Notes under the pieces: generated by a model
The model's database searches: none
The model's input: the letters and a program-made list of their open reading frames with translations, nothing else
What the model was told of the DNA's origin: nothing
Shown: piece by piece, positions 9,995 to 21,614 of the stretch
Numbering within the stretch: position 1 is the first letter of the stretch
Layout: the number at the start of each line of letters is the position of its first letter
NCBI GenBank assembly: GCA_034096865.1
Contig: JAWQFJ010002776.1
Coordinates: 53,627 to 117,626 of the forward strand
DNA from: Theodoxus fluviatilis
Taxonomy: Eukaryota; Mollusca; Gastropoda; Cycloneritida; Neritidae
Direction: 5' to 3'
DNA: 64,000 nucleotides
Program-made: the position numbers and the translations under genes

Positions 9995-11540
9995 TGGTGT
10001 GCGTGTTAGTTCTCGGCTCTGTATGGTGTCTCAGCCGAGCCATCGACAGGATGCCCGGACACCTTCCTGGCAATTAACGTCAGGACTCCTTGACGACTAC
10101 ATCCGCACGGACATCGCAAATTATGCTCTCGCAACCATTTTTGGCCGTAAACGAGACCATGGTCTTCCCTGAGCTTCTCCTCCATCACATCAGTGTCTGT
10201 GTTCTTTGAAATTGTTTGTTTTAATAGCGAAAAGCAGCCAGGGAACATTCTTGTTTTTTCTTTACACGCGAGTGCTGGAAACTGCGGTCAGGTCAGTGTC
10301 AGCAATTCGATGACGAGTCCAACTTTCGGCTGCTACATTTCACGAACTCTAGAAGCGGAATCGATGGGAGTTGTGCAAATCGTACCTATTTGCTCTGTCG
10401 CCTTATCAACACTCACCGTGCGCGCATCAGTGGCATCAACATCCTTGAACGAATTGAGTATTTTTCCCTCCGTGTCTGTGAATATGCAGTGATCTTGATG
10501 ACGCGCATGCCTATTCAGTTGAAGCCGATGTAGTGCACACATCCTGACCCGTCACCAGTACACAGACACTGCCCATGTGTCTCCACAGCATCATGCGTTG
10601 TCATGGCAATGGGCAAAGAGGAAAGCTGTTCGAGGTTGTTGTTTTTTTCTTATTCAAAGTGCAGGCAAAAACAGCCTCGTGCGTCGAGCAATACGATATC
10701 AGGTCTACAATTTGTCACGGATGTCATTCCAGCCAGATGAATTAGGGCATTGACTTGCTACAAAACAGAGTGGCATAGCCCTATGGTCTGAAGTCTTGCC
10801 CGGATTTCAGGAGGTCAGGGAACTGACCTCGACGCCGCCAAACACCACTTGGCATAATTATTATCGAGACTACATAGCAGCGACCAGGAATGAAAGTTCT
10901 CTTGTCGAATCATCCTATACATGTTGGTTTAAACAAAACCGTTTCATTATCGTTAATAGTGACGGAATCTGTTGGATTCCTCTCAGACAAACACGCTGTG
11001 ATTGCGATCATCCTCGAGGAAATTTCATTTTGAGACATATTCATGTTCTATAGCTCTAGACCAGCATCCTTCCTTCGATCAGCGACAATACATGCACACA
11101 CACAGGGGAGTAACGGGAAATCGTTGCCTGCGTGTGACTGTCTAGGATATCGTTTGCTGGCTAATGCCACTCCTTGTTGTCACGGTGATGGAAAAGGCAG
11201 TCCAGTCATCCACGACGGGGACTTGACAAGGGCACCCAGATGTCACACACCGTTGCCATTGCCAAACCCTGACCATGATTAAAAGATACGTTCCTAAGTC
11301 AAGTTGGTTGCTCCCCTGTGGCCAATGTTCCCTGGCAGGAAAGATGCGTGGCAGCTCTTCACAAGTGTGCGTAGTAATTAAGTGGAGAGGAAAGGCTGCA
11401 GTTTCGAGAATGAGCCCAGAATCGAACTTTTAACCTGTCACTCGCAAGACAAGCGGTGTAAGTTCAAGGTCAGGTCAACACAACGCAGAGGAGACATTCA
11501 GACGCCAGTGAAGGGGATGTAACATCCAAGCGCGCACACA
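9995..11540 (+). other. Unassigned intergenic-like sequence
   Basis: Mixed-composition DNA without recognisable coding motifs or repeats. ORFs here are short and overlap on both strands. Confidence 0.4.
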
Positions 11541-11625
11541 CGCTCACATGCACACACGTGCACGGCATGCACCTACACATGCATGCATGCTTGCATGTAC
11601 ACATGCACTCACATACACGCATTAG
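11541..11625 (+). repeat. CA/CATG-rich microsatellite
   Basis: Interrupted CACA, CATGCATG and CACATG repeats. Confidence 0.75.
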
Positions 11626-11632
11626 CTTAAGC

Positions 11633-11720
11633 ATTCAGTTCAGTTCAGTTCAGCTCGGTCGTCGCCCGGGTCACCAAGGACCGCGCCCACCGTTGCACAT
11701 CATGACGGAGGTGATAAATG
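11633..11720 (-). mobile_element. Short 3' end of an RTE-like retroposon
   Basis: On the minus strand a unique stretch ends in (CTGAA)n, the same tail as the two RTE copies at 27.5 and 45.1 kb. The unique part differs from them, so it would be another subfamily. The 5' limit is unclear. Confidence 0.4.
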
Positions 11721-11779
11721 TGTTACTGATGCCAAGAGAGTCAAGATCAAAGGAAGAGAAAAATTTGCATAAGCATACA

Positions 11780-11905
11780 AACACCTAAGCACATAATCAT
11801 ATGCACGCATACACACACACACATACACGTATGCACATATATGCACCCATGTACATACACGCACTCGTGCACATGTATGCACGATTATACGTGTACATAC
11901 GTGAG
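11780..11905 (+). repeat. CA/TA-rich microsatellite
   Basis: Interrupted ACACATACAC and CATGTATGCAC repeats. Confidence 0.75.
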
Positions 11906-13060
11906 CAACACTCTTTTTTACAGACCGTTATGCTCTCAGAACCGAGGCCGAGGGAGGAGCACTGGTCGGTTTGTCTTCCACGGTTGCCCTTCTTGGAATG
12001 AAAATGTTTACAATTGGAGTTACGCAACTCGGTGAGATGTTTTAGGCACACGCCATTTATGTACACGAGTTGCGTACCTTTGCCATCGATTTGTAATGCG
12101 AGGCGGAACGTCATTGCACATGATACATTTGTCACATTTGTTTCATAGCAACCACAGGCTTGCTTCCTCGTGCTCGCACGGCTGATGACCCTCATGGACA
12201 TAAATCATCCATGATGAGTTCAGCTTTGACTAGTTCCGCAGGATCGACTGCGCAAGATGTATTACGAATATGTACGCCGCCTAGGTAAGGACAAAGCTAG
12301 AAAACACTCCCCTTTAATTGCCTCGCCAGGAGCTGAGGCTCAATCCTTCGAAAAGGAGATTCGGCTCGCCAGGACAGGAACCACGAGGCTGACTCTGCAA
12401 TAGAGGCGCCCACGCACCCAGAACGTCCGGCTATCCACACGGCTTGCAGTGCTTTTTTACGGAATGATCAGATTTTGAAGGATGTACAGCTGACGGACAC
12501 CCTCAGGGACGTGCAAGACTGTGAAGCAACGTACTCACCAGATAACGAGACACGGAGCTACAGGACAGAAGTCAGAGGTCACTTCCTCACGCAGAGGGCA
12601 GCCTTCGCGGTCCTGTAAAATTGTATCAGAGGATGGAATCAATAACTGAGCACCATTGACAGTTGGCTCATCTCTTTACAATTTGACATCGACGAAATTT
12701 CAAACTGGAAATGACGAGACAGAAAAAGAAATCGAGCGGAGAAAGGGAAGCGGGAGGAGGAAAAGAAGAAGAAAACGTTTACAGGCAGAGAAAGTAGCGG
12801 TGAAAAGGTGGCGATGCAAGTTGCGAAAAGAAGCTCAAGACTGAACAACACTGACAGCGAAGTTGAAACACTGGCAAGAGTTAAAATGAATGTCAGAAGA
12901 GAAAGAAGAAAGACATGTGAAAACAGGCTGGATAAAAGTTGAAAAGCCATCAAAAACTGTATGTCTTTTTACACCGACGTATGAAAATAGTTTTGTGACA
13001 GTTTCTAAAGCGTTCTTCAGTGTGCGTCGCGCGCGCGTGCTGTGCGCTTTCGCGTGAGTA
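11906..13060 (+). other. Unassigned sequence
   Basis: No gene motif seen. 12,715-12,840 is purine-rich and gives a spurious Lys/Arg-rich frame. Confidence 0.4.
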
Positions 13061-13061
13061 T

Positions 13062-13062
13062 G

Positions 13063-13117
<55 letters not shown>
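13062..13117 (+). repeat. (TG)n microsatellite
   Basis: Nearly pure TG repeat of about 55 bp. Confidence 0.95.
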
Positions 13118-13118
<1 letters not shown>

Positions 13119-13620
13119 GGAAACGTAATTTTCTAATTGAATATATTATTGAATGATGAGTGAATTAATGAAAAGTGAATGAATAGTGAAATGCGTGTAA
13201 TTGTATGGTTTATAGATAAGGCCATTGATCACGAAAATGACGAAGGATGGTTTGAGTAAGAACGAGTACAGTCTCAATTTCTCTAGTTATTCACCTTGTA
13301 CGGATTGCGCAGAGCGTTGGGGTTTGAAAGTGATGCACCAAATGAAATGGGAAAAGGAAACTATTTAGACAACCACGACGTTTTATTTGCTTACCCTATT
13401 TCAAAATCTACTGCCTGCAAGAGCGGGAGTAGCGTTACCTTTGTGAACAGGACGGGAGCTGTTTCAAAACAAGCGGAAACTGTAGATCAATCATTCGGTT
13501 TTTTTAAATTTTTTATTTAACTTTATTTTCGTGGGTGAAAAGCATTGGCCTGCAAGGTAACGCATGAATTTGCAGCGTATCAGCAGGAATTCTTATGGTC
13601 CGGTACCGTTCATATACAGA
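13118..13620 (+). other. Unassigned sequence
   Basis: AT-rich at the start (TGAATGA-type repeats at 13,150-13,190). No gene recognised. Confidence 0.4.
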
Positions 13621-13725
13621 ACACACGTACGCGAGCATACGAGCACACACACACACACACATACACACACACTCACTCACTCGCTCGCTCGCTCGCTCAC
13701 TCGTTCACTCACTCACTCTCTCAAT
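13621..13725 (+). repeat. (CA)n then (ACTC)n/(GCTC)n microsatellite
   Basis: CA repeats pass into ACTCACTC and GCTCGCTC repeats. Confidence 0.9.
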
Positions 13726-15210
13726 GATTTGCATCCCCATTCTATTTGACCTTCTGCCCCCCAAAAAAACCTTATCGTCTACACCAGACAGTGGGGACTA
13801 ATAACGGATTAACGAGCTCGCCGCCAAACACGTGGTGTCTCAATGAGTAAGGGAGCGACCACAGCACTTTAGCCACAAAGGGCGCCCTTCTCCGTCCATG
13901 TCTGGACATCAGTCCTACCCCGACTGTGGCTATCACGGACACGAGACGACACCAAAAGCCGGTATTGGGCCAGCAGCCCTTGCCTTGAGCCTCGTCAGAG
14001 TCTTGGTAACGTCACGGCATTATCACTTCAGTGGCAGCCTTGAGGCATCGAGGAAAGGGCAAGGGTGGAATGTTGGCAGGATGGAGAACAAACAGAACCG
14101 TGCAAGAAATATTCTGTTTTAATGTACATCTTAAATGTGATTCACTGGAAAAACGCTTTTTTATGTTTGGAACCAGATGCTTTGAGTAGGATGATGGAAA
14201 GACGCAAAACAAATAGAAGCGAGCAGGAGAACTGTGGTAGTGTGGATGTTGATTCAAAAGGTGATTCATTACAAGAAGACTTACCTTTTTGTACTAGATG
14301 CTTGAGATGGCTGGATGATGATATTTAAAGGCCCTCTGCAGTCTCTGACGGAAATACAAAGCGCTTTCGCACCAGATAAAGAAGCACGCTCCTCCTTTGA
14401 ACTGCGGTACACCAGGTGACAACGTTGCACTATTGTTCTGAAGCGATGAAGGATGTTCTGAGCGGTGTTCTCTGGTCTTCCTGCTTCTTCTCTCCTTTCT
14501 TCCTCTCTTCTTTCCTTCTGTCTATCTTTCCCTTTTTGCTTTATTCCGTCTTTCGTCCTCCTAGAGTGAAAACCCTTCCAGAAGACTGCTGATTTCGAAA
14601 AATAATAAGCGCTGTGCAAAGGTTTGAATTGTACAGACGATCACGAAGGCGTGATGGTGGGGGAGAAGGAAGGGTGGGTGGGGGATAGGGTGAGAACAGA
14701 AGATGCTGGAGGTGAAGATGGTGATGGAAGAATCTGTCTGGTCCCCGGGATGGCTCCACGACCACCTGCCGTCGCGTGTCCTCCTTATCAACACTCCCCT
14801 TCTGGAATGGCGGTGTGAGGTCAAGCGAGAGTGGGAACCACGTATCCTGGAAGCTGGTACAGCTGTACCAGCAATCTCAGTCAAAGTGCGTCTGCCTCTC
14901 TGGCTGGCCCCAGAATGTGTGACTACTATAGCGAGGGAACAACGACTTCCAGTGCCTCGTGCAGATTGATTTTCTCGTTATGTAAATGGGACGGAATCAA
15001 ATGCAGTGCAATTTCAAAATTGTGAAGAGGAATCTCTGTCAAAGGTCATCGACGCCTGGCAGATCGCTGCCAAAGACTACCACGAAGCATGATGGGGAAA
15101 ATATGGGTCTATAGTTTCGACCGCGCGATCGGTTTCACCAAAGAAAAAAGTCGCAAGGCGAAAATATCCACCAGTAGTCAGTCACACTTGTAGACCAAGC
15201 TGGGCACTCC
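13726..15210 (+). other. Unassigned sequence
   Basis: No recognisable gene, element end or RNA. 14,475-14,560 is pyrimidine-rich. Confidence 0.4.
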
Positions 15211-15214
15211 GAGC

Positions 15215-15485
15215 ACCAGTCTTAACTGTCCCTCACGATTCCCAGTCTTGACTGCCCATCAAGATCACAAATCTTGATTTTCAGAGCACTTGAGTGTCTA
15301 CAAGGATTTTGTGCCGTGACTATTATCACCACTCTTGATTGTCCGCAAGGATCGCCAGTTGATCGTCCACCAAGATGTCCACGCTTGGCTGTCCGACGAG
15401 ATCTCCTGTCCTGACTGCCCACAAAAAGTTCAAGTCCTGACTGTCCCTTATAAGAAAACGTCTTGACCGTTCACCATGATGTCGC
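15215..15485 (+). repeat. Degenerate minisatellite, about 26-bp unit
   Basis: Recurring CTTGACTGTCC-like and CAAGAT-like words: CTTAACTGTCC, CTTGACTGCCCATCAAGAT, CTTGATTGTCCGCAAGGAT, CTTGGCTGTCCGACGAGAT, CCTGACTGCCCAC, CCTGACTGTCCC and CTTGACCGTTCACCATGAT. Unit length varies and identity is low, so the array is old. Confidence 0.65.
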
Positions 15486-15954
15486 CCTTCCCACAGGCTG
15501 CAGGAGAGGAGGAAGCTGCAGACAAGTGAAGGAACTTTAGAGCTTCCCTGAAGACCGAAGAAGCAGGAGCAGAACCGCACGAGCGAAGTTCACTTCCACC
15601 GCGGAGCTTCACCAAGCCACGGCAATCACAGCCATCTCGTAAGGCAGACGCGATATTACCTTGACCGCTCACACAGAGTGCTCTGCGTGCAACTTAGAAG
15701 TCTGCAGATCCATCGTTCACCCGCTCGATTGACTTTTATCTCAAGAAACTCGTCGGTTGTCGTCAGATCTCCCTCTGTGACGCTTCCTGTGCTGTCTCTG
15801 TTCCCGTAACTGCCCCCATCGCAAAGGGGAAAACTTAGCCGTGACGAGTGTGGACAGAGCTCCAGTGCCTCTGAGCGGAGAGCGCTGGGCACCGAGATCA
15901 ACCCTCCGTGGACTGTCGCCCTCTTACACTGCGCGTCTGCGTTCAGTGATGTCT

Positions 15955-15991
<37 letters not shown>

Positions 15992-16490
15992 ACTGCCTTG
16001 CTCTTTCTATTTCTATCTCCCCATCTGTCGCTGTCTGCCGCAGCCTCGAAGCCCCCTACCGACGCGCCTGCCAGCGAGTGGGAATCGCGTCATGTGACGT
16101 CATGACGTCAGCGTGGAGCGCACGCTAGCCAGAGTTGTCTTTCCTGGTCGTCTGCCAAGGCTGCCACCAGGTGGCACATTCTTTCTGGAGAGAAAACTCG
16201 AAGTTGCGTTTCGAGGAATGAGTTCAGAACTGTCTACAACAGCTTAGACGCACGACAGAATTCATGTTTGGAGGATGCATGCAGGAACGGATACAGATTC
16301 TGAGTGGAAAAGTGCAGATTTGGTCCGAGTATATGTGTGCGAGCGTGCGTGCGTGCGTGTGTGCCCCCGCTCGCGTGTGTCTACGTTACTGTGCATTTAG
16401 ACCTACTTTCCCACCTCCGTTTGTCCTCTGTCTCTCTACTTTATTGTCTGGCTACCTGCCTACAGGCCAGCAAGCACGCTCGTCTTCCTG
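15486..16490 (+). other. Unassigned; short (CT)n at 15,957-15,988
   Basis: No gene motif. A (CT)n microsatellite of about 30 bp lies inside, and a CGTGCGTG patch sits at 16,340-16,362. Confidence 0.45.
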
Positions 16491-16496
16491 AGTGCC

Positions 16497-16498
16497 TC

Positions 16499-16565
<67 letters not shown>

Positions 16566-16623
16566 TTGTGTGTTTATGGGTGTGCGCGAGCACATGTGTG
16601 TGCGTGCGTGCGCGCGCACGCGC

Positions 16624-16664
<41 letters not shown>
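16497..16664 (+). repeat. (TG)n, CG-rich and (GA)n microsatellites
   Basis: TG at 16,497-16,556, alternating CG/TG at 16,555-16,625, and GA at 16,624-16,664. The SINE-like copy 2 follows directly. Confidence 0.92.
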
Positions 16665-16668
<4 letters not shown>

Positions 16669-16857
16669 TGGATGGATGGATGTACAGTGTTTTACGGCCT
16701 ATCAGCCTTGTAGGCTATGTAAGGCCATTTAGCACGAAAATCATTAGAACAGTTTAGAGTAAACGATAAACAAGTCACGGTGTCCCTAGTTATTCGCCTC
16801 TTACGAATCGTGTAGGGAGACGCGGTGGGCCAATTCTTACCCCGAACCCACAGGGGG
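16665..16857 (-). mobile_element. SINE-like repeat, copy 2
   Basis: Same family as 5178-5362. On the plus strand it begins with the (GATG)n tail, then TTTTACGGCCTATCAGCC, AGTTATTCGCCTCTTACGA and GGAGACGCGGTGGGCCAATT, and ends CCCACAGGGGG. It lies inside a (GA)n microsatellite, with GAGAGAG on both sides, so any target duplication is masked. Confidence 0.82.
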
Positions 16858-16906
16858 AGCGAGAGAGAGAAAGTGTATGTAAATATGTATGTTTGAGTAT
16901 ATTGAG

Positions 16907-16907
<1 letters not shown>

Positions 16908-16996
<89 letters not shown>

Positions 16997-17008
16997 CGAT
17001 TGTGTATA

Positions 17009-17080
<72 letters not shown>

Positions 17081-17092
17081 ATTGTGTATATA

Positions 17093-17150
<58 letters not shown>
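16908..17150 (+). repeat. (TG)n-(GA)n-(TG)n-(TG)n microsatellite
   Basis: Tracts at 16,911-16,941 (TG), 16,942-16,993 (GA), 17,013-17,074 (TG) and 17,096-17,148 (TG). The repeated bridge AATGCGATTGTGTATA precedes each of the last two, so part of the array was duplicated. Confidence 0.93.
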
Positions 17151-17151
<1 letters not shown>

Positions 17152-17255
17152 TGCTCTCTCTGACTTTCCTCCAACTTCGCCTCTATTCTTGTCTGCCCAT
17201 CTCTGTAACGGACCCTGTCTGTTTTTGTCTCTATCTCCTTCTCTGTCTCTCTAAC

Positions 17256-18344
17256 GAGTGGGTGTTTCACAAGGCTCTGAAGTAGTCCCTCTGTTATTCT
17301 GTTTATTCGTCAATGATTTGTCGGTACATATGTGTTAAAGAGGTTACTTGTAATACGTCTCCTGATGATGTAATACTTCAACCGCGGGTATCAGCCACTC
17401 AGTGTACTGCGGTAAAACTTAAAGGGAACTTGAATGAAATACGTTCCCTGTGTACTTCGAATTCTATTGATGTATACCCATCCAAAATTAAATACATGGT
17501 GAAAACTACAATAGAAAATGTCAAAAATATGCTTTATCTCTTTCCTTATTTTTTATATTATAGATTATTCTCAATCGAGAGAGCAGTTGAGCACACTGTT
17601 CTTGGTGTAATAGTCGATTTACAATACGGATGGCAGTCAAACTTTGATCACAATTGTATTTTTCAAAAGTCAGTCCGTTTCTTCTCTCAAAATTAGTGCA
17701 TTTTGTTTGATATTCACACTTACAAAATGTTATGTTGTGCTCATATCAATGTTTGTGTCAACAATTTGGGAGGGATGTAGTGATGCTAGCTTGATAAGGG
17801 CGAAGCCATTTTATCGCAGAGCTTCTAAGCTTATGATTACAGATAGATAATTATCAATAGATTACTTTTCATAAACATTAATGATTTTAATGTGTCCCAA
17901 TGAGAAGAAAAAAGTTGCACTTTATCTGAATATTTGATAAATGCATTAACATATTCAAATCTTCGTGTTCATGGTAAATTTGTTTTACTACAGTCTATTA
18001 TTGCTTTGTTCAAACGCAGCTTATCTCACACAGGGGCTACTATGTGGAACACACTACCCACTTCTCGGACACTTCCAAAAACGTTTCACAATTTCAAACA
18101 CAAACTGCACAATTCTATCATGTACAGTTATCCTGGGTAGTTTCTCAGCTCATATTGCATTGCATTGGTGATTACCATGTGGTATATGGTTACTACGAAA
18201 TCATGGCATTTACTTTGTGAGTAATGTTATCATGTTACTTTTTGGAGTGGGTTGGGGTGGGGTTTGTTTAACAAGGGCTGAATGCAAGACAGCCAGCTGG
18301 GCTTGATTTACATATTTTCACGGTAAAATAGAGTTATACAATTC

Positions 18345-18345
<1 letters not shown>
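17256..18345 (+). pseudogene. Second copy of the first LINE family, 5'-truncated RT
   Basis: Starts at the RT block GVSQGSEVVPLLFCLFVNDL and aligns by eye to 5950-7110. The catalytic FADD is degraded to SPDD near 17,362. Later blocks are YPSKIKYMVKTT, VEHTVLGVIVD, FVSTIWEGCSDASLIR and SLSHTGATMWNTLPTSR. The 3' UTR has ACAAGGGCTGAATGCAAGAC, matching the first copy's ACAAGGGCTGGATGTAAGAT. The tail passes into (CT)n. Several shifts make it non-functional. Confidence 0.82.
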
Positions 18346-18400
<55 letters not shown>

Positions 18401-18407
18401 CTTCTCT
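18346..18407 (+). repeat. (CT)n microsatellite at LINE tail
   Basis: Nearly pure CT directly after the LINE 3' end. Confidence 0.93.
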
Positions 18408-18999
18408 CGTTCTGTTAGCAGAACTTATTACGAAAGTTATACACGAACTTCCCTACCCAGGTTAGACCATTTCAGTATGCATAGGTTTTTTCCATTGACT
18501 TCCAGAGAGAAAGTTTTCAATAAGCTTTCGAATCTGCTTGGATGAGACCCTTGGAGTTGGACAGGATACATTTTTTGCTTATTTTATCAGCATCCACAGG
18601 GGAGCCCATTTTGGCGCGAGCGTCGTGATCTGTGCAGATGAGACCCCGTCTAGGGAGAATGAGTCCGGACTGCCGACTTCTGTGAGGAGGAGTGCCAGTC
18701 AACGCTTGCCATGTAGCGGAGAGACGTGCCTACCGCGGTGAGGCCTGTCTGTCCTCACCAGACACCCAGCACTCCGTGCAGATGAACCTGTCCTGACCAC
18801 ATAAGCTCTGCACTGTGTAAGAGGCTTCTTTCAAAGGCACTTCGCACTAAGGGTGGGACTGCAGGTCAAGGGTCATTCGATCTAGGCCAGACCCAGACTT
18901 GCCGTCTGCTCCTTCCTCTACAACGCGCCAATAGAATGAGTTGGAAAGCAGGGGCGAGGAGGGGGAGGAGTGGTGGGTTTGTGGGGGGGAGAGTGCACT
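18408..18999 (+). other. Unassigned sequence
   Basis: No motif recognised. It lies between a LINE tail and the CA-rich tract in front of the LTR element. Confidence 0.4.
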
Positions 19000-19225
19000 T
19001 ACACACACATACACACACATACACAAAACACGCGCGCGCGCACACACACACATACACACACACACGCGTGCATACACACACAGAGGCCTACACACACACT
19101 CAAACACGCGCGTGCACACACGCACAAGCACATATGCACGCATGTGCGCCCACACGCGCGCGCGCACGCAACCACTTACGCACGCACACACACGCGCACA
19201 CAATCACATGCACGCACACAAGCAC
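19000..19225 (+). repeat. CA/GCGC-rich microsatellite
   Basis: Interrupted CACA, CGCG and CATACA repeats, ending against the 5' LTR. Confidence 0.9.
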
Positions 19226-19227
19226 GT

Positions 19228-19821
19228 TGTTACGAATCGAATGTGCCGAATGGTGTGCACGCGATTTAGTTTTGACTGTGATTACTTTTAGCATGAGCTG
19301 GTGACGTAGTGGCTGAGGAGTGTTCAAGTGTGAGCGGATGATCGGATTGATTGTATATTTGTCGAGTGAAAGCGGTGTGTGACATTCGAGTGAATGAACC
19401 CGAAGGAGAAGGGTGAGTGGTGATTTTATCCGTTATCATTCTATTTTGTAAATACCGCGTATGTATGATGATTGATAGTGAAGGAACGGATGAGTTTGTG
19501 CTGTGTTCAGGGTTCTTCTGCATGGTGACGAGTCACAGAAATCCGAACTGAGGCTCGGAGCTCTACTGGCGGGGGCCAGTGTGGAGACTGTCGGCGGGGG
19601 CCGCTTGGGCACTTGTAGACCGATTGTCGGCGGGGGCCGCGGCGGCAGTGCCTTGTGCCTTCTTGTTGACGATATGCTGTTGAGTGTGTACCAGCTGCGG
19701 TGGTGTTAATACACTTCATTTATACATATGTGCTGGTGTTGGTGTCGTTTCTTGTTTATTTTCATTGTGCGGGCTAGGCATGACAGTATTCAAAGGTGGG
19801 CCTTTCCTCAGGCCCGTAACA
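19228..19821 (+). repeat. 5' LTR
   Basis: Begins TGTTACGAATCGAATGTGCC and ends CCCGTAACA. It aligns with the 3' LTR over its whole length with many substitutions and small indels. GC-rich repeats of GGCGGGGGCC lie at about 19,568-19,645. Confidence 0.9.
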
Positions 19822-19823
19822 AC

Positions 19824-19840
19824 TGGCGAGCCTGCCTACT
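19824..19840 (+). promoter_or_regulatory. Candidate primer-binding site
   Basis: TGGCGAGCCTGCCTAC begins two bases after the 5' LTR, the expected place for a tRNA primer-binding site. Which tRNA it would pair with is not known from the sequence. Confidence 0.45.
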
Positions 19841-19949
19841 TCACCTTTTGTGTGAGTACCTGAAGTTGGCTGTGTTTTGTAATTAAGACCAAGTTAATGG
19901 GATTTAAGTTTGGCGCGGGCCAATCTTTTGATTTGTACGCTCTACGTTC

Positions 19950-20440
19950 GAATTTGATTTTGATTTCTCAGTTGCATGCTTTGTATTGTGTGATGGTTTA
20001 ATTGATATTATGAGCTCTGTGATTTAAGTTGATTTTCTGATTTACTCAGTTAGTTCACAGTTGCATGCTTTAGATTGTGTGATAATCTTTTGATTGATAT
20101 TATGTGCTCTGTGATTTAGTTGACATTCTGATTTGTTCAGTGATTTCACAGTGCATGCTTTGGATTGTGTGATAATTTTGTGATTAATATTATGTGCTCG
20201 GTGATTTATTTGATTTTCTGTTTTGCTCAGTGAGTTCACAGTTGCATGCTTTGGATTGTGAGATAATATTTTGAGTGGTGGGTATGCTCTGATGAGAGTG
20301 ATTTTCTTATCTGTCCAGTTGATTTCACAATTGCACGCTCTTGAATGTATGGTAATTGAGCTGTCGTCTCGGACGATCTGCATGTTTGTATTTTTTCATG
20401 TTTTTAGTTGTTTGCTCTGACAATTTGCAGGCTTGGATTT
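19950..20440 (+). repeat. Tandem repeat in the LTR-element leader, about 90-bp unit
   Basis: TTGCATGCTTT-type words recur at about 19,972, 20,061, 20,151, 20,242 and 20,331, followed each time by GATTGTGTGATAAT-like and TGTGCTCTGTGATTT-like words. A more degenerate sixth unit may lie near 20,428. The array fills the leader between PBS and gag. Confidence 0.8.
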
Positions 20441-20633
20441 GTTGTGTTGTGTTCCATGTTTGAGGGAAGTGTCAGTTCGGACGATTGACTGATTTTCATT
20501 GTGGGTTTTTTTTAGTGGCCATTTACGCGCTGTTAGGCGTGCTTTGCAAATTTGAATTGTATTTGCATGGGGTTTGCACTGAAGTGTTGTAGATAAGCAG
20601 TGAATATTTTGGATTACATTGTTATATTTTGAC

Positions 20634-21610
20634 ATGGAAGAGAAGCCAACCAAGGTTGACCCATTGGTTCGGGTTGACCCATTTTATGAGTACAAGATTG
20701 AGGCTGAAAGTCTTGGATTGGAAGGTCTGGAATTGGCTAGATATGTACAAGAACGGGCGAGAGAAGAGAGACAGAGCGAGCGGGAAGAGCGCGAGAAAGA
20801 GCGTGAGCAGGAGAGAGAGAGCGGGAAGAGAAAGAACAGGAAGAGAAAGAACGAGAGAGGCAAGAGCGCGAGAAAGAGCGTGAGCAGGGGAGGGAGCGGG
20901 AGGAGAAAGAACGAGAGAGAGAGAGAGCGCGGGAGGAGAAAGAACGAGAGAGGCAATTTGAATTGGAGAAACTAAGAGTGGGCAAGGATGTTGCCACCAC
21001 TACTTAAAAAAATGCGGAAAGACCAAAATTACCGTACTTTGATGACAAAACGGACGAGATCGATAGCTATCTCTTCCGTTTTGAGAAGTACGCTGGTGCA
21101 GTGGGATGGGACAGACGGGATTGGGCTACGCTGCTTCCCTCTAATTTGAAAGGCAAAGCTCTCAACACATACCATGAGCTATCGTTGCGAGAGTCGTTCT
21201 CCTATGACGAGCTCAAAAAATCATGGTTGCGCACTTTCCAGTGCTCCGCAGAAGGTTACCGGTCTCGCTTCCGTGCCTTGAGGTCTCAGCAGGGCGAAAG
21301 TATGCTGACTTATCTGAGTCATTTGAGGCATCTCCTGGATCGGTGGATAGACCTGTCGCGGGTCGAGAAAACCTACGAAGGCATCATCAATCTGGTCGTG
21401 AGGGAACAGATTCTCGCTTCTTGCTCGGCCAGTTAGGTCACTTTTCTGAAGGAGCGAGATTACGGGTCTGTGCAAGACTTGGTGGCCGATGCGGAAAGAT
21501 ATCGGGATGCCCACCCATCTCAGTCAATGTCTGCCAAGGCTGCAGCTGATGTGTGGTCAGAGGGGTTGCTACTTCCGTTAAGGCACCTTCATTCCTAGTT
21601 CGAACTCCCA
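20634..21610 (+). pseudogene. Gag of the LTR element (broken)
   Basis: The start is MEEKPTKVDPLVRVDPFYEY. A highly charged E/R/K repeat (about 20,760-20,950), likely coiled-coil and shifted by purine-repeat slippage, follows. Then comes a SCAN-like capsid region: PYFDDKTDEIDSYLFRFEKY, DWATLLPSNLKGKALNTYHE, FQCSAEGYRSRFRALR and SMLTYLSHLRHLLDRWI. Stops near 21,005 and 21,434 and further shifts near 21,540-21,600 break it. It is non-functional as it stands. Confidence 0.75.
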
Positions 21611-21614
21611 AGGG

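Noticed and set aside
20619..20975. Charged E/R/K ORF as a cellular coiled-coil gene
   Set aside because: It lies between the primer-binding site and capsid region of the LTR element and is its gag N-terminus, shifted by repeat slippage.
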